DNA from: Toxorhynchites rutilus septentrionalis
Taxonomy: Eukaryota > Arthropoda > Insecta > Diptera > Culicidae
Assembly: GCF_029784135.1 (NCBI RefSeq)
Contig: NC_073745.1
Location: forward strand, 317,662,287-317,726,286
Direction of reading: 5' to 3'
Length of the DNA stretch: 64,000 nt
Shown here piece after piece: positions 46,404-59,205 of the stretch; position 1 is the stretch's first letter; each line of letters begins with the position of its first letter. The notes beneath the pieces were generated by a model, which saw nothing but the letters and a program-made list of their open reading frames with translations, was not told the DNA's origin and did not search any database. Made by a program: the position numbers and the translations under genes.

Positions 46404-46598
46404 ATGTGTGCTCTCATGGCCAAGTTGTTAGCTTCCCACATTATCAAGCTGAGGGTTCGGGTTCGATTCCCATTCTGGCCGGGGGATTTTTCGTCAAAAA
46501 AATTTCTTCTTGCACTGAGGTCACGCGTATTCTAATGCTTGCCACTCCAGGATACATGCGAGGCGTGTTATCCGGCATGAAATCGATCTTGTTCTAGA
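46404..46598 (+). mobile_element. SINE type B, right copy, plus orientation
   Basis: Duplicate of 36131-36325. A few single-base differences (for example GTTAGCTTCC against GTTAGCGTCC) lie in the tRNA-like head. Confidence 0.75.
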
Positions 46599-47422
46599 TC
46601 TTTCCTCCTGACCACGTCGGGTTCTCAACGTGTGTGTATAATTTTTTCCCGCCTTTCGCGGGAACTTCAATAACTTTTGAATGTGTCCTTTAATCTTGAT
46701 AAAATTTTCACTACTAAAATTTTCACTACAAACCATCCGGATCAAAACGCTGTCAATAGCTTCTCGATGTGACAACAAGGGGTGCTGCAGTGAATAAAAA
46801 GAGCAACCAAATTTTACCTGAAACACACTTTAAACAAGACGTCTCTCGAAGATTCAAGTGCGCGTTCATGGATGAGTTCGCCCGGTAGTTCATGATTTGT
46901 CAAGTTGAAGTCGGAACCAAATTTTCTGTCACAAACAAGACGATAGATTCGGATTTTAACGATGAAGGTTGAAGAGATCCTCAGGGAAGCAGCCCGGCTT
47001 TTACAAAAGCACACAAAGTTTAGTCGGAAGGATGTTCAGCGCTATCATCCCAATTTCATGGATAAAAAAATAATTTCACCCAATAGAAAAACATAATAAT
47101 GAAGCGAAAGCTTAAGGAGGCTGGCAAAACTTTGAAATTATTGTTTTTTAGCGACTCTGGCATTGAAATGTATAGTATGATGGTATTTATATGCTGGCCG
47201 GTGTGACTCATGAGTGAAAAAAGAGTGGGAGAAGACAAAAGCTAAATCGGAAGACTCTTTTTTGACATGTTAAAAAATTATGGCCCTGAAGGCGTCTAAT
47301 AGCAAATGTGACAGTGAGCGTCACCAGCTGAGCCAGTCTTGTGCAAGTCAATGATTTGAACCGGAGTCAACGTGTTAAATAATTACGAAGCAAAAAAGGC
47401 GTTTGGCTTACGACCTTTTTAT

Positions 47423-49450
47423 TGAGATCGGTTCAGGACCTTTCCGACCTATTTCGAATAACAACATGCCGTGCACTACAGGTAACAGGTAAATTCTATT
47501 TATGTGAGCAGACAATAAACAATCAAGATTGCCTAGTTTCGCCATTTTTCGCCATCTAAAAGAACATTTGACTGATTTTCCGGTAGGTGAATATTCTCTC
47601 TTTTTTAAGCACTGAAAACATAAAATGGCGACAAAAACGCTAGAATGAAAGGAGCAGGGAAAAGGATAGTCAACGCTATGATACCTCTCATTTGACACTA
47701 CTAACTCTTCTCTTTCGTTTTCTTTTACTTCGTTGACGGATCATTCAAATCATTTAATTCATTCGTTTTCGAGACACCACTAACCACTCGGTAGGTAGCG
47801 AAAATTCCTGAGATCTAAGAGGGCTTGGTTCAGGACCACCTTCTCCTATATCGAAAGTTGTCATTGTTCATCGCGTTTACAGTGTAAAAGAAATTCAACT
47901 TGTTTCATGAATTCACAATGATCAAAAGATACACACAAACACCTTCCGTAATTTAAAAACCCTTAAAAAGTCCACAAAGAATTTAATAGCACAATTAAAA
48001 TCTTGAACAATAAAAACATCCATGAATAAAACACCACCCAAATGTACAGGCGCCAGGTCCCAAATACGTCAGCAGCCCCCATAATATTCACTAACTGATA
48101 GCCATCGGCCAGAATACTATTTATTGCGTAGATTGCACAGAATCGATTTTTTTTTTATCGTTTACCAATGATGACCTCTGAATAATAATGAATTTGTGTG
48201 CGGCACTTCACGTCCCCGCCCCATTGCGTGGAACACACTCACAAGGGATCAGGCGTGTACTCCTAGGGAATGCAAAATAAATTTCGAAGCCAGTCGCCAA
48301 CTGTTTGGCCCCGTTTAGTTTAAAAGTTTTCGATCGAACAAAGAATGCATCAATTACCGTCAGATATGTGTGCACTATAACCGATTTTAAGTGTTTGCGA
48401 ACCCGTCTGACTCGATAAAGTCCAGCGCTGGTAAAATGTGCGGAGTTTCATTGCAGCGTTGGGTGCGTGTTGGTTCATGGTTATCAGATATACGGAGCAA
48501 TTCCGATAAGATAAGGAAAACCTTCTCGTGTGCATCGTTTACGGAAGATAAAAAAAAAAGATTAATTCATTCTGTATAAGCTTGGAAGCTACTGCAACGG
48601 GACAGGGTGTGACTTAGTAGGAAGGAAAACAAATATTAGTTTGGTTGAAAACTATCTCAAATAATGTTTCACAATAATGCCATGTAAATTGTTGCATTTT
48701 CACCACCAAATATTTTAGTTCTACGTACCCTACCAATTCTGACGCAAACAGTAATGGCTGTGGTCTTATACATTGTTGAAATCACCAAGCGCCGCCATCT
48801 AGAGTGGGTGCAGCTCTTTGTTCATCGATGGCCGAAACAGGATACCATCGAATCTAGTGCACCACATCTCACGTACGAACCGATAACAACTGTATTGTCA
48901 GCACGATTTGTACTCGGAAGACAATATAATTGATCGCTACTATACGACAGTGGGGACTCTTCGGCGTATCTTCAAGTGCCAGGTGTCAAGATTTGTGAAA
49001 TTTTGACGTCGAATCCACTTAACAATGGAAAGACAGTACTTTAGGATGATCGCGATTTGCGCGGGTTGCGGTATCTAGTCCATGCGCCCTGCGATGGTAT
49101 TTATTTTGGTCTAGGTTATCACCAGCGGTCACCACCATTCGGTTCTTGTTGTTGAGTTCGTTGTGTGCTTTTTCCTCGTCTTCGTCTTTGTTATTGTGTA
49201 TTGATAATCTTCAATGTTGTTTTGCTTCGTTGTGGTAATTACTTCGAGGGGTATAATTTACGTAGAGATGTTAATGATAACAGGTGTGAAAAATAACTAA
49301 TGAGTTAGTTTATCGATTCAAGCAGCAACATTTTACCGAAAAAACCAATGACGAGATCTTTACATCATATCTTGTCACATGAATTGTTTTGATGGAATGA
49401 CTAACGAATTTATGAAAAACGAAGACAATCGTTAGGTTATGGGTATGAAA
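47423..49450. other. Unique noncoding DNA right of the duplicated segment
   Basis: No gene, transposon or clear repeat was recognised. The position upstream of the LRR gene makes this a candidate location for its noncoding first exon and promoter, but no splice donor or core promoter could be assigned. Confidence 0.45.
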
Positions 49451-49778
49451 TGAAAGGGCTTGCAGATGATGTAAAATCCAATTCCAGATAATGTGAAATC
49501 CAATTCCAAGATGGCCGCAGTCCCCAAACAACTAATTATTTCTCAATTGGTTTCGTTCAGCTTGACCTGTTTCTGTGTATGTTTTGAATGTAGGGTTGTC
49601 CCACATTAATAGAAAATTGATCTCGTTCCTATTGACTAATTGATTTGAAATTTGAAACATACATTTAATTCTACTGTCATTATAAAACTGCGTATTCCAT
49701 GATCTTGAAAAGTTCAATTTGGCCGTCTGGCAAGGGCAAGCTGAATGGAACCATTGAAAAATAAATGTTTATTTGGGA

Positions 49779-50145
49779 ACTGCGGTCATCTTGAATTTGG
49801 ATTTTTCATGATCTACTGTATTCTACTAGTCAAACCCTTTCATTTAATATCCATATTGATGGGGTTGTGGAAAAAAAAATATAGCCGCCATCTTGGATTT
49901 GCATTTTTCATAAATAGCTGCATTCTATCAGTCAAGCCCTTTCATGCGATACCTATATTGATGGGGTTGTGAATAAAATATATATGGCGCCATCTTGTGG
50001 TGGTGGCCATTTTGGATTTGAATTTTTCATGAATAACTGTGTTCTACTAGTCAAGCCCTTTCATTTGATACCCATATTGATGGGGTTCTGAGAAAATCCG
50101 CCATTTTGTAGTAGCCGCCATCTTAGATTTGCATTGGCCCCTCTC
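49779..50145 (+). repeat. Tandem repeat, about 105-bp unit, three and a half copies
   Basis: Units starting near 49779, 49886 and 49987, and a partial one near 50100, share GCCATCTTGGATTTG, ATTTTTCATGA, TAGTCAAGCCCTTTCAT and ATATTGATGGGGTTGTG. A partial inverted unit lies at 49445-49515. The array directly precedes a block ending in a Helitron and may belong to a larger Helitron-type element. Confidence 0.8.
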
Positions 50146-50533
50146 TAAGGGGAAGGGAGCTGCCATACAAGTGAAACATAAAGTTCAGCATAACCCGAGA
50201 GCTCATCAAGCAAATGGAGCCTAATTTGAGATGTGAGGGTTTTTGGGTACGAGAAATGTTTCTATGATGGTATGACACCACTTCCTCCTCTGGAATGGAG
50301 AGGGGGTTCCATAAAAATATTACAAATATTTAAACCAAACATACTCCAACCAAACATGACAATTGAAAATTTTCGGAAAACTCTGAAGAAAATGGGAAAA
50401 TTCGGAAAATTGAAATGTGTTGTACAATTACGTAGTGACAAGAGTTGTTAGTCCATTTGATGTTTGTGCTAACGAAATTGAACTTTGTTTGAAAATGGAA
50501 ATGGATTTCAATGTGATAAGACGCACTCCCATA

Positions 50534-50922
50534 TCTTCTTCTATCTATATAAATAAAAATGGATCGCCGAATGTGTTGATAATAGAAAAACTCGAGAAAG
50601 GAATTGTCCGATTTAGGGCTGTCTTTATTCTATCATATTTTCTGTATCAAACATTTATTCAATGTAACGGAGAAACATGTTATTTGCAAGTGGTTAAAAA
50701 ATCTTGGAATGGAATTGTGTCTGAAAATAATCTGATTTTTGATTGAAGTACTAAAAATTTTATAGTAAAAGGTAATTTTAAAGGGTAGGTTAGAAGATCA
50801 ATCAATGAACAGTTCTGCGATTGAACCCATAAACTTTCGCCTAGTAAGAAAACGTGAATGTTTGGATTTAAAGATAACAAAAAATCCATTTTCGACAAGA
50901 CGAAGTTTGCCGGGTCAGCTAG
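50534..50922 (+). mobile_element. Non-autonomous Helitron
   Basis: The 389-bp element starts TC after an A and contains TATATAAATAAAAATGGAT close to the 5' end, followed by CGCCGAATGTGTTGATAA. It ends GACGAAGTTTGCCGGGTCAG then CTAG, followed by T. These are insect Helitron hallmarks (5' TC, 3' CTRR, insertion between A and T). There is no RepHel coding. A decayed relative of the 3' end is at 5537-5633. Confidence 0.75.
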
Positions 50923-52029
50923 TAACATATAAAACATCAAGAACGTATATATTTCCGTTATTGAGATATATATTTTTTGAAACTAGAAAAAACTGAACTC
51001 GAAATTCCCAGTAGTTTTTTTTCTTTGGGAACTAGTTCTGAAAAGAACTGAACTCGGGCAAACGGTAGGAAAATACGCAAACGCATTCGTTGTCCTTTAT
51101 TTCACGTTGTGATAACAATCTAAACACTTTTACTGATCAATTTATAGTGGTGGAAAAAAAACGTTAGGACAGGAGCGAAATAAGAGTCACACCGAAAACG
51201 TTCTATTTCACGGTTTTACGTTTTAACGTATAACGTTCTGCTGGTTTGGTATTTGATGTCAGTTTTGCAAATTCTACGGCCTCGCGGAACCGGAAGAACC
51301 TGTCAGCACTGAGCCACGATAGTACGCAGAACATGTGGCATAAGTAGACCGCTGTATATCCAAAGTAAACTGTGTGCCTCAACAAGTATCAGGAAGGTGG
51401 TTTTCCAATCGATTGATTTCTAATTTACAGAAATAAAACAGGTCATTTGTTAAAAATATTAAATATATTATTGGGGGTTCAAAATCAATCCTTGCCATTT
51501 AATTTTTAAAGATTAATTCATGCAAATGTTGGACACGACTACGTTTTAGATGACCTATACGTGAAGTTCAATTTCGCGCAATGTGGGGCTCTCGAAATTC
51601 TCGAAGATGGAAAATGAAAATCGACTCTCCTGTCAGTAGCTTCGCTTCAACTGAAACGACTTCGGCATTCGCCGTCAACGTGCCTTGAATTGTCTAGAAA
51701 TTAATTGACGAGCTTTAATAGCGAGGATCACTGATGAACTATTCTAGCAAATGGTTATTCTAATTGACGTTTCTAATGAATACCAATCTACCTCTTCATT
51801 CAACCTGACTTTGTCTCCGAGTTAATTTTGCGAAGAAAAAACATACAGAAAAATGGGTTTATATCAACAAAATTCACGAATTTGTCAGTGTTTCTGAACA
51901 CAACACTGCACGCTATTTTATATGTATGAGTAATTTTCGTGTACGGTACAATGTACGTACGAATGACTGTTGAGTCATGTTGCATAACGGGTTTTTCATC
52001 TTTTCATCTTTTTATATATTTCAAATTCT
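50923..52029. other. Noncoding stretch
   Basis: No recognised gene or element. Short frames on both strands have no domain similarity that I can recognise. Confidence 0.5.
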
Positions 52030-52330
52030 ACATGTAAATTGTCTTTGGATGGCATTAAGAGTTTATCAAAATAAGTATTTTCCGATGCCGAACTTGTCAA
52101 TATCTTGATCTAAAAACAATTTTGTTGAAGACCGTTCTTCTCTAAACAAAATGACGCGTTCATTTTCATGTTATCAAAAATAGAGTGACTAAAATTTCAG
52201 ATGAAATCAGAAATCTACCTTCTTATCTTTATAGATAGAGGTAAACATAGGTGAACATATAACTCATTTATCGCTTTTTTTCTATGTTGTGTTAGGATCA
52301 TCATGAAAAAACGGTTTTTTTCCATGGTCA
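52030..52330. repeat. Dispersed repeat R2, single copy
   Basis: Shares ATTTTCATGTTATCAAAAATAG, CTTATCTTTATAGATAGAGG and TAGGATCATCATGAAAAAAC with the clusters at 8757-9890 and 59206-60560. Noncoding. Confidence 0.7.
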
Positions 52331-52376
52331 GCTCACCTAAGTTCGTTCCCTGGTCCATTGTGCGTGGATAGTAACG

Positions 52377-52660
52377 TTGTTCTCATCATCATTTTTTTTT
52401 AAAGAAGTACGGGTCAACGATTCCTCCGGACCACAAACCGCACCAAACAGAACATTTTTCGAGATGCATTCTCAGCTCTCATCGGACCAAATACGGCAAT
52501 TTTGCTTATTAACGTATCCGATCAGCCAAAAATGTGCTTCATCGCTAAATACAGCCATCCGTTAAAACAAAGAAACACTTTAAAATCATCAAAGAATTGA
52601 TTTTGGTAATAAAATGAAATGATTTGTAGGCGTTGTTCGTTTGTAAGGCTTTCCATAATG
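52377..52660 (-). pseudogene. Tc1/mariner-superfamily transposase fragments
   Basis: The minus strand begins near 52655 with MESLTNEQRLQIISFYYQNQ, an N-terminal motif common in a group of insect Tc1/mariner transposases. It then jumps, by an internal deletion, to VFSDEAHFWLIGYVNKQNCRIW (about 52560-52490), containing the first catalytic Asp, and VLFGAVCGPEES. The rest is missing and stops interrupt the frame. It sits next to a (TA)n tract. Confidence 0.75.
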
Positions 52661-52760
52661 AAATGGTAATGGAATCTACACAACTTCCATTTTGACACAT
52701 GGCATGAATTACACGTGATCTGTCAAAAAAAGTGTGCTGAAAGACGAAACAGAAAAAAAA

Positions 52761-52764
<4 letters not shown>

Positions 52765-52821
<57 letters not shown>

Positions 52822-52826
52822 ATATT
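52765..52826. repeat. (TA)n microsatellite
   Basis: About 60 bp of TA units with one TTTA interruption, next to a degraded Tc1/mariner element. Confidence 0.95.
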
Positions 52827-52950
52827 TAGGGAGGTCTACAACAGTTTGAACATCATGCATGAAACCGTTAAAGTGAAAACTTGAAACTTAGCATGTGAAA
52901 AAATGAATTGCTTTTCTAAATGAAATCGAATCATTCCATTCCATGATGGA

Positions 52951-53725
52951 TACTACATGGACTGAAAAGTCCCGGGATTTTTAAAGAAAACAATTGTTTT
53001 TTGAGAAAAGCTGTATTGCCCTTCGAGAACAATACACTTGGTATAGCGAGTTTCCAACATTCCAATTCCCTTTCTGTAGTACGAAACATCTAAGTCTTCG
53101 AAATATGCCTCAGTGCCACTCTGCAGACTGCCTATTGGACACAGGAGAGTAGTAATGGATCCACGTTTCATCCATCGTCACCAATCGTCGAAAAAAGTTC
53201 ACTCGATTACGCTTCAAAAACGCCAAACCGGTTATTGAATCATCAACGCACCACTGTTCTTGGTCGACGGTCAACAAACGCGGCACCCATCGCGCGGGTA
53301 GCTTTTTCATATCCAAAATGTAGTGCAAAATATATCCCACTCGTTCTTTTCAAATGCCTACGGCCTCAGCTAACTCGCTTAACTTCACTTTACGATAGTT
53401 CAAAACGCGTCGATGCACTTGTTTTACAATTTCTGGATTCGTAGCCTCTTTTGGCCTTCCAGATCGAGGTACATCTGCAGTGCTTGTACGGCCCATTTTA
53501 AATTCACCAAAACACCGATAAACTGTTGTTCTCGAAGGATCAGAAGTGTAATAACATTTCGTCAAACACTGCATTGATTGTTCAGGAGTTTTCCACCATC
53601 AAAAAACATTGTCATGAAAATTCGCACATAACCTATTGACAGATGGATCTTTCGAACTGAATCTTGTTCATTTTTTAGTGGTGCCATCTGTTGAAAAATC
53701 CCAGGAATTTTCAGCCCACATAGTA
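52951..53725 (-). mobile_element. Mariner element, mellifera-type, C-terminally deleted
   Basis: The left end TACTACATGGACTGAAAAGT and the right end, inward TACTATGTGGGCTGAAAATT, are inverted repeats matching at about three quarters of positions and flanked by TA. On the minus strand a decayed transposase begins near 53690 and contains GRTSTADVPRSGRPKEATNP, LSELAEAVGI, MKKLPARWVPRLLTVDQ and MDETWIHYYSPVS, with the first catalytic Asp. Two frame changes and at least two stops occur. The second and third catalytic residues are missing. The element is about 775 bp against a normal 1.3 kb. Confidence 0.85.
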
Positions 53726-54787
53726 TAAAGTGGAAACAGAAAAGAAACAAAGTATTGATCAACCGTAATACTTGTAAATTTATATATTTAACAGATGATT
53801 ATAACGAGATTTTTCTGTGTTGTGGTAAATTATTGCAGATTCAGGTTGATACGATTATACCCAAGATTAAATGTACGGCCTGAAGTATCGGCTAGAATTA
53901 GGAATAGATTTGCTCGGCTGTATTTAAGCTGTGTTTGTATTTAAAAGGGTTTGAATGGGCTCAAGAAACTGTCGCTTTCAGCAATTAGATCCGTATTTTT
54001 TTACCAGGACAACATTTTTTCTTCTCCAATGACATAACAATTCTTAAATTTTATGTTTTACAATGTAGTATTTCGTTTTTGTGCAAAAATAACACATTTA
54101 AACGGAGACAGCGAGACAATTAAGAAAACTGTTGTCGAAGCATGATAAAATCAAAGGTCTTGGATGTAGGTTTGAAATACATTTTATCAATCAATGTATT
54201 ATCTTTGAACTCCGATACACTTATTTCAGAAATCTTCTAGTTAATTCGTACTTAAACTCACAATAAACCACTGAGAAACCTATTTTGAGGTGTGCCCTGT
54301 GAAACTGAGACAGCACTTCAACACCGTGCTCGCTTCAAGTAGCTGTCACGCACACATGCAATATTCAAACGTTTACAAATTTGCTGTGAAATTCCAGGGA
54401 AGCTTTCGTTGGATTGTACCTGCTAATGATTGATGATAGCTTTTGATTTTCCTGAATTCCACAAAAGCGCCGGGTCGTCGATAACAGTGTGTACCAAAAC
54501 ATTTACCCGTAACGTTTTTTTGAACATATGATTCTACAATTCATCGATTCATGAACTGTATTGAGGCGGTCAATCGTTTTGAATAACATACAACCAATTT
54601 TATTCAATTCAATAAGTTGATAAACGATTAATTTGAAAAATCGGACATCACTAGTTGCGATTGGTGTATAGAAATAAGAGAAAATTAAAAAAAAACAGAC
54701 AATTATATGTCTGTTTTTTTTTTTTAAACATAGTGTTTATTTGTTCGGTTATACCTCCAATACTACGCTCGATTGTTGTTGTTATTT
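53726..54787. other. Noncoding stretch with a short A/T-flanked palindrome
   Basis: No gene recognised. At 54687-54726 an A-tract, ACAGACA, ATTATA, TGTCTGT and a T-tract form a hairpin with arms of about 13 bp. It resembles an RNA polymerase terminator, but no transcript is known here. Confidence 0.45.
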
Positions 54788-54974
54788 AGAGCCGTTCAGC
54801 CGGGTGCTATGATTGATGCTAGGATCGTTAGCAAAATCTCAAGCAGAACTGTCAGTGGGATACCCAATTCATATGAAAACAAGGGGAAAATGTCAGTGGG
54901 ATACCCGATATGTTGGCTCCTGTCAGTTCAATGGGGGTTCTCTGAAGACGTCACCCGGCTGGAGCCGTTGCTCT
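54788..54974. mobile_element. 187-bp MITE-like element
   Basis: Ends AGAGCCGTTCAGCCGGGTG and, inward from the right, AGAGCAACGGCTCCAGCCGG are inverted repeats. Internally the phrase GTCAGTGGGATACCC occurs twice. No coding capacity, and no target duplication could be recognised. Confidence 0.55.
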
Positions 54975-57900
54975 GATTAAAATTATGGAACAATTTTTCT
55001 TAGTAGCTCTATATGACGATTTCCATACGCAATTTGACTCACCTGAAAAAGAGAAAAAAAAACTTTTATAGTGATTTCATTCATTTGAAATAATTTATGA
55101 GATGGTTCTGCGTTGAATTTTGATGGTGAATTCTAAAGATGTATCATTTACATTGCCCTCATCTTATCAATCGCAAGTCAACAAACAACAACCATCAACA
55201 TTCCCTGGTTGAACTTGCCCCCGATCGCAGAAAAAAACACACCTGCCTCAGCCGAATCGATACCTGTTTTCATGTTTCAACCGACAACAGCTGCTGGGTC
55301 AGTGTCGTGATGTGCGCATCTTCGTTTGCACGAGCAGGTGCAGGAGCACAGGTCGTTGCACTTGTGGAACCCCGGGAGACATCCGGAAAATGCTGATGTG
55401 CTCAGCGTTGCCGGCAAATTGACGGCATTCCGGAATTCGGTGGAACCAAAAACGGCACATAACAATACCTCGAACAGTCGCTTCCGCGGCAATTATGGAT
55501 GCTGAAGTGCCGATACATAATAAGCATGAGACGAATAGGTCCGAATGATTACCGGTGGTAAAAGGTCATCAGGTGCCGCAGTGTGTGAATTTGATCACCC
55601 GAAAGCGGTTTAATACGTAGTTTATTATGAGATAGACTTATGATGGTCTCAATCTGAATCAATCTTTTTAGCATAAGAGTCGCGGAAGTACACCGAGAGG
55701 TAGGAGATGATAAATATATAATTTTGATTCATGGAGAAAGAGAACGGTTTATGACGGAAGGTATAATAATTTTGAATAACGATGTTATCGCTCTTTTGTT
55801 GTGATCATTAATGGTTCAAAACCCGACTGAAATTTATAACTTTTAATTTATGATTGTGATTCCCGTAACAAAAATGAATCCAAAACAGTCCGCATAAAAA
55901 AGCAACATCTCGTTAGTTTACCTCAAAACTATTTTAATGACTCTATTAGTTTGTCGTGATGAGGCACGACCAAACGACTCATGTATCACATTCATATCTC
56001 ATAAATCTTCCAACTGAAACTGCCGGGATTGCACGCTCTCTTTCTCTACCGAATGGTTTTACTTTCCTTCGTTCGAGTTCATGCCGGCTCTGAAGTTCCT
56101 CGATTTCCAATTAACACAACCGATGTGTGTCCCCCCTCTTTCGCATGTTAGTCTCATCTTAAAACAGTTTGACAGCATCCACACACACACTCGAACACAT
56201 GCAGCTCTGTAATTAATTTTGATGGGATAACAACTTCCTAGATGGAGTTCGGCTCTCGCCTCGACCGCTGCCGGCGGAGACAGTTGCGGTGCGGCATTCG
56301 GTTTGTCCTCTGGTTGGCTTGGTGTTCGAGTAAACCGAGACCAATCGGCCTCGTTTCGATGCGACCTCGATTTTGGGCTAACTAACATAGCGTCAATGAG
56401 CACCCACTCATGTTGCGGGTAAAAAGATGTGTAGATTCGATTCGATGAGTTATTGTTGCTTTACGTGACAATACACATGTTAACACGAAATTCAATATCT
56501 GGCTGTCCCATCGTAGGAATGAATCAAACTTCATCGAATCAATTCTTCAAACTGTATATTGAGGGCGAGTCGTTGTCGTTTGGGTGATATTGATTTGGAT
56601 CTGGATTGAATTTAAATTTAAATTGAACACATTTTTTAAAATGTGATTAAAAAAATGTGAAGCACTCCTTGAAATCTGAAGTTTGTCGAATTGGAAAACC
56701 CATGGGAATTATTTTAGTAATTCAGGTCAAACATGTTTAGTAACTGGAGACAGCGGTTTCATAGACGAATATTTAATTCATGTTACTCAAAACCGACTTA
56801 ATTAGCAAAATTGGAAACTTGGAAAAGTCTTGCTATTTTTCAGCATATGATATTCATAGGATGCCCTCAGTCTCTTCTACGATGTGTTTGTCAAATTTAA
56901 ACAACGTCGTGAAACTAAACAAAACAAACCACTTATTCAAGATATGTGTTCTGTGAAAAATGTGTTAGACAAATTTATTGTGTTTAGCAACGAAGCTCAT
57001 CTCGGAGTGAATGGATTCGTCAACAAACAACGTTGTTGCACTTGGTGTGATAAATAGCCAGTTGATTGTGCATCGATTCTGAACAATAACTGCTAATGTA
57101 CCCCGAATAAATGTTCTGTTTGATGCGGTTTATGGGCCGGTGGAGTCATTGGTTTGTATTTTTCCAAAAATGGAAGTGGCTGCCACGTCACTATCAATGG
57201 GGCTTGCTTACAGTTGATGATTAAAATTTTTTCACACCAAATGCAAATTGAGAGATGTGTCTCGTTCAATCCTCTCTTTTGGACCTGTAAATTGATCGCC
57301 TTTATCGCGTGATTTCACACCTCTAGGCTCCTTTTTATGGGATTACATAAGGTCCCTCGTCTATACTAAAAGTTGTGAGTTGTTCCATAACAGTATAGTT
57401 TAGCTCACCTCTCTAGTTCATCTCAGGGAGAGGAGACGTAAGGAGAGATAAGGGACTGTTGCACATACTTTTATTGTCCATTGAACAGACATAGGACTGC
57501 ACAATAATTTTTTCCAATTCGAATGTTCATCATTCGGATATTTTTTAGAATGCTGCGAAATTTTAGAAACAACGCTTTAATAGAATGTTTTGGTCGCCCT
57601 CATAAGGTTTTTGATAGGAACAATTGAGGATGGTTAATTCATGATTCGTTCTTGTCCTTGCGAGAACAGCACATAAGCTGATCATCTGTCGCAATTTGTA
57701 TCTTTTTATCAATGCAATGCACTGAGAATTTATCGCAAACGGTACATGCTACATGTTCTTCAGTATTGTTTTAGTGGAATCGCACCTCTAGACATCGTTC
57801 GCACAACGCGAACCAACCAGAACCAAACAAGCGTCCAACATAGCGAGCACACAGAGCCACACACTGGTGGCTTGTAGCGATTCAATATATACACATTTCT

Positions 57901-58255
57901 CGTCATTTTGCACTATTCTCTCGGAAAGAGTTGCATCGCTACTCTATGTTCGAGATTAGCGTATCCTTGGTGGAGACGGTTTTGCGTTTTCCAGAACGAC
58001 ATTTATTTTCATGGTGAACCAACTTGATTATTCCCCACATTATTATGTGGCGCAGAATTCTATGATAAGATCTGCTTTGCCATGGTTGATTGCAATGCCA
58101 GATGCATCAGCGAGCGAGATATTTGGTCGCGTCTTCAGCTCGAGGGGAAATGGAGCCCTTAAAAAACCCAAAACAAGCACAACAATTGACGTTCGTTGCT
58201 TTGAGTGAAGAAAGAGGCTGAAAGATTGCCTCAGCAGAGATCTACTATTTATACC
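54975..58255. other. Long noncoding stretch
   Basis: No gene was recognised in 3.3 kb. GC content rises locally at 55280-55500 and 56220-56400, but the frames there show no known domain. A short (CA)n tract lies near 56175. This could contain regulatory DNA or noncoding exons of a gene outside the window. Confidence 0.45.
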
Positions 58256-58705
58256 CTAGCGCAAAAATTCCTTTCCTTATTTATTTTATCGCGACCCTAT
58301 TGATGATGCACACAAATGGGCAGAACAAATGCATGGGAAAAATTGGAATGCTTCTAATTTTCATCAATTTAAACCATTCACAGTCCATGTATAGCATATC
58401 AAGCAAATCCAAGAGAATTTTTGATTTATTTGGTATACAAATCGACAAAATATATTTACAACTAAAATAGTTATTAACGTTATCTTTATTTCCTAAAAAC
58501 TTGACCTGGATTCGAATTTAGCACACTTACTGAATTACGTAATCTAACATTAAAAAGTATATCATAATTACTAGCGCAAAAATTCCTTTCATTATTTGTT
58601 TTATCGCGACCCTATTGATGATGCACACAAATGGGCAGAACAAATGCATGGGAAAAATTGGAATGCTTCTAATTTTCATCAATTTAAACCATTCACAGTC
58701 CATGT
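58256..58705 (+). repeat. Tandem repeat of a 315-bp unit running into gap 2
   Basis: CTAGCGCAAAAATTCCTTTC begins at 58256 and again at 58571. The second copy matches the first for 135 bp up to the last base before the N run. A tandem array probably continues into the gap and caused the assembly break. Confidence 0.85.
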
Positions 58706-59205
58706 NNNNNNNNNNNNNNNNNNNNNNNNNNNNNNNNNNNNNNNNNNNNNNNNNNNNNNNNNNNNNNNNNNNNNNNNNNNNNNNNNNNNNNNNNNNNNNN
58801 NNNNNNNNNNNNNNNNNNNNNNNNNNNNNNNNNNNNNNNNNNNNNNNNNNNNNNNNNNNNNNNNNNNNNNNNNNNNNNNNNNNNNNNNNNNNNNNNNNNN
58901 NNNNNNNNNNNNNNNNNNNNNNNNNNNNNNNNNNNNNNNNNNNNNNNNNNNNNNNNNNNNNNNNNNNNNNNNNNNNNNNNNNNNNNNNNNNNNNNNNNNN
59001 NNNNNNNNNNNNNNNNNNNNNNNNNNNNNNNNNNNNNNNNNNNNNNNNNNNNNNNNNNNNNNNNNNNNNNNNNNNNNNNNNNNNNNNNNNNNNNNNNNNN
59101 NNNNNNNNNNNNNNNNNNNNNNNNNNNNNNNNNNNNNNNNNNNNNNNNNNNNNNNNNNNNNNNNNNNNNNNNNNNNNNNNNNNNNNNNNNNNNNNNNNNN
59201 NNNNN
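58706..59205. other. Assembly gap 2 (500 N)
   Basis: Exactly 500 N, so the size is nominal. Unlike at gap 1, the left and right edges do not match one another. Confidence 0.98.

Larger units (their letters stand above)
37650..47422. repeat. 9.7-kb near-identical segment, right copy
   Basis: This is the prefix of the right contig, collinear with 27451-37149 over its whole length, differing by scattered single-base changes, a 72-bp insertion at 42435-42506 and a few small indels. Beyond 47422 the sequence is unique (ATTGAGATCGGTTCAGG), which is where the left contig stopped. It contains duplicates of every feature listed for the left copy. Confidence 0.97.

Noticed and set aside
56059..56403. 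114-codon minus-strand frame in GC-richer DNA
   Set aside because: No signal peptide, domain or splice context; composition fits chance in GC-rich sequence.
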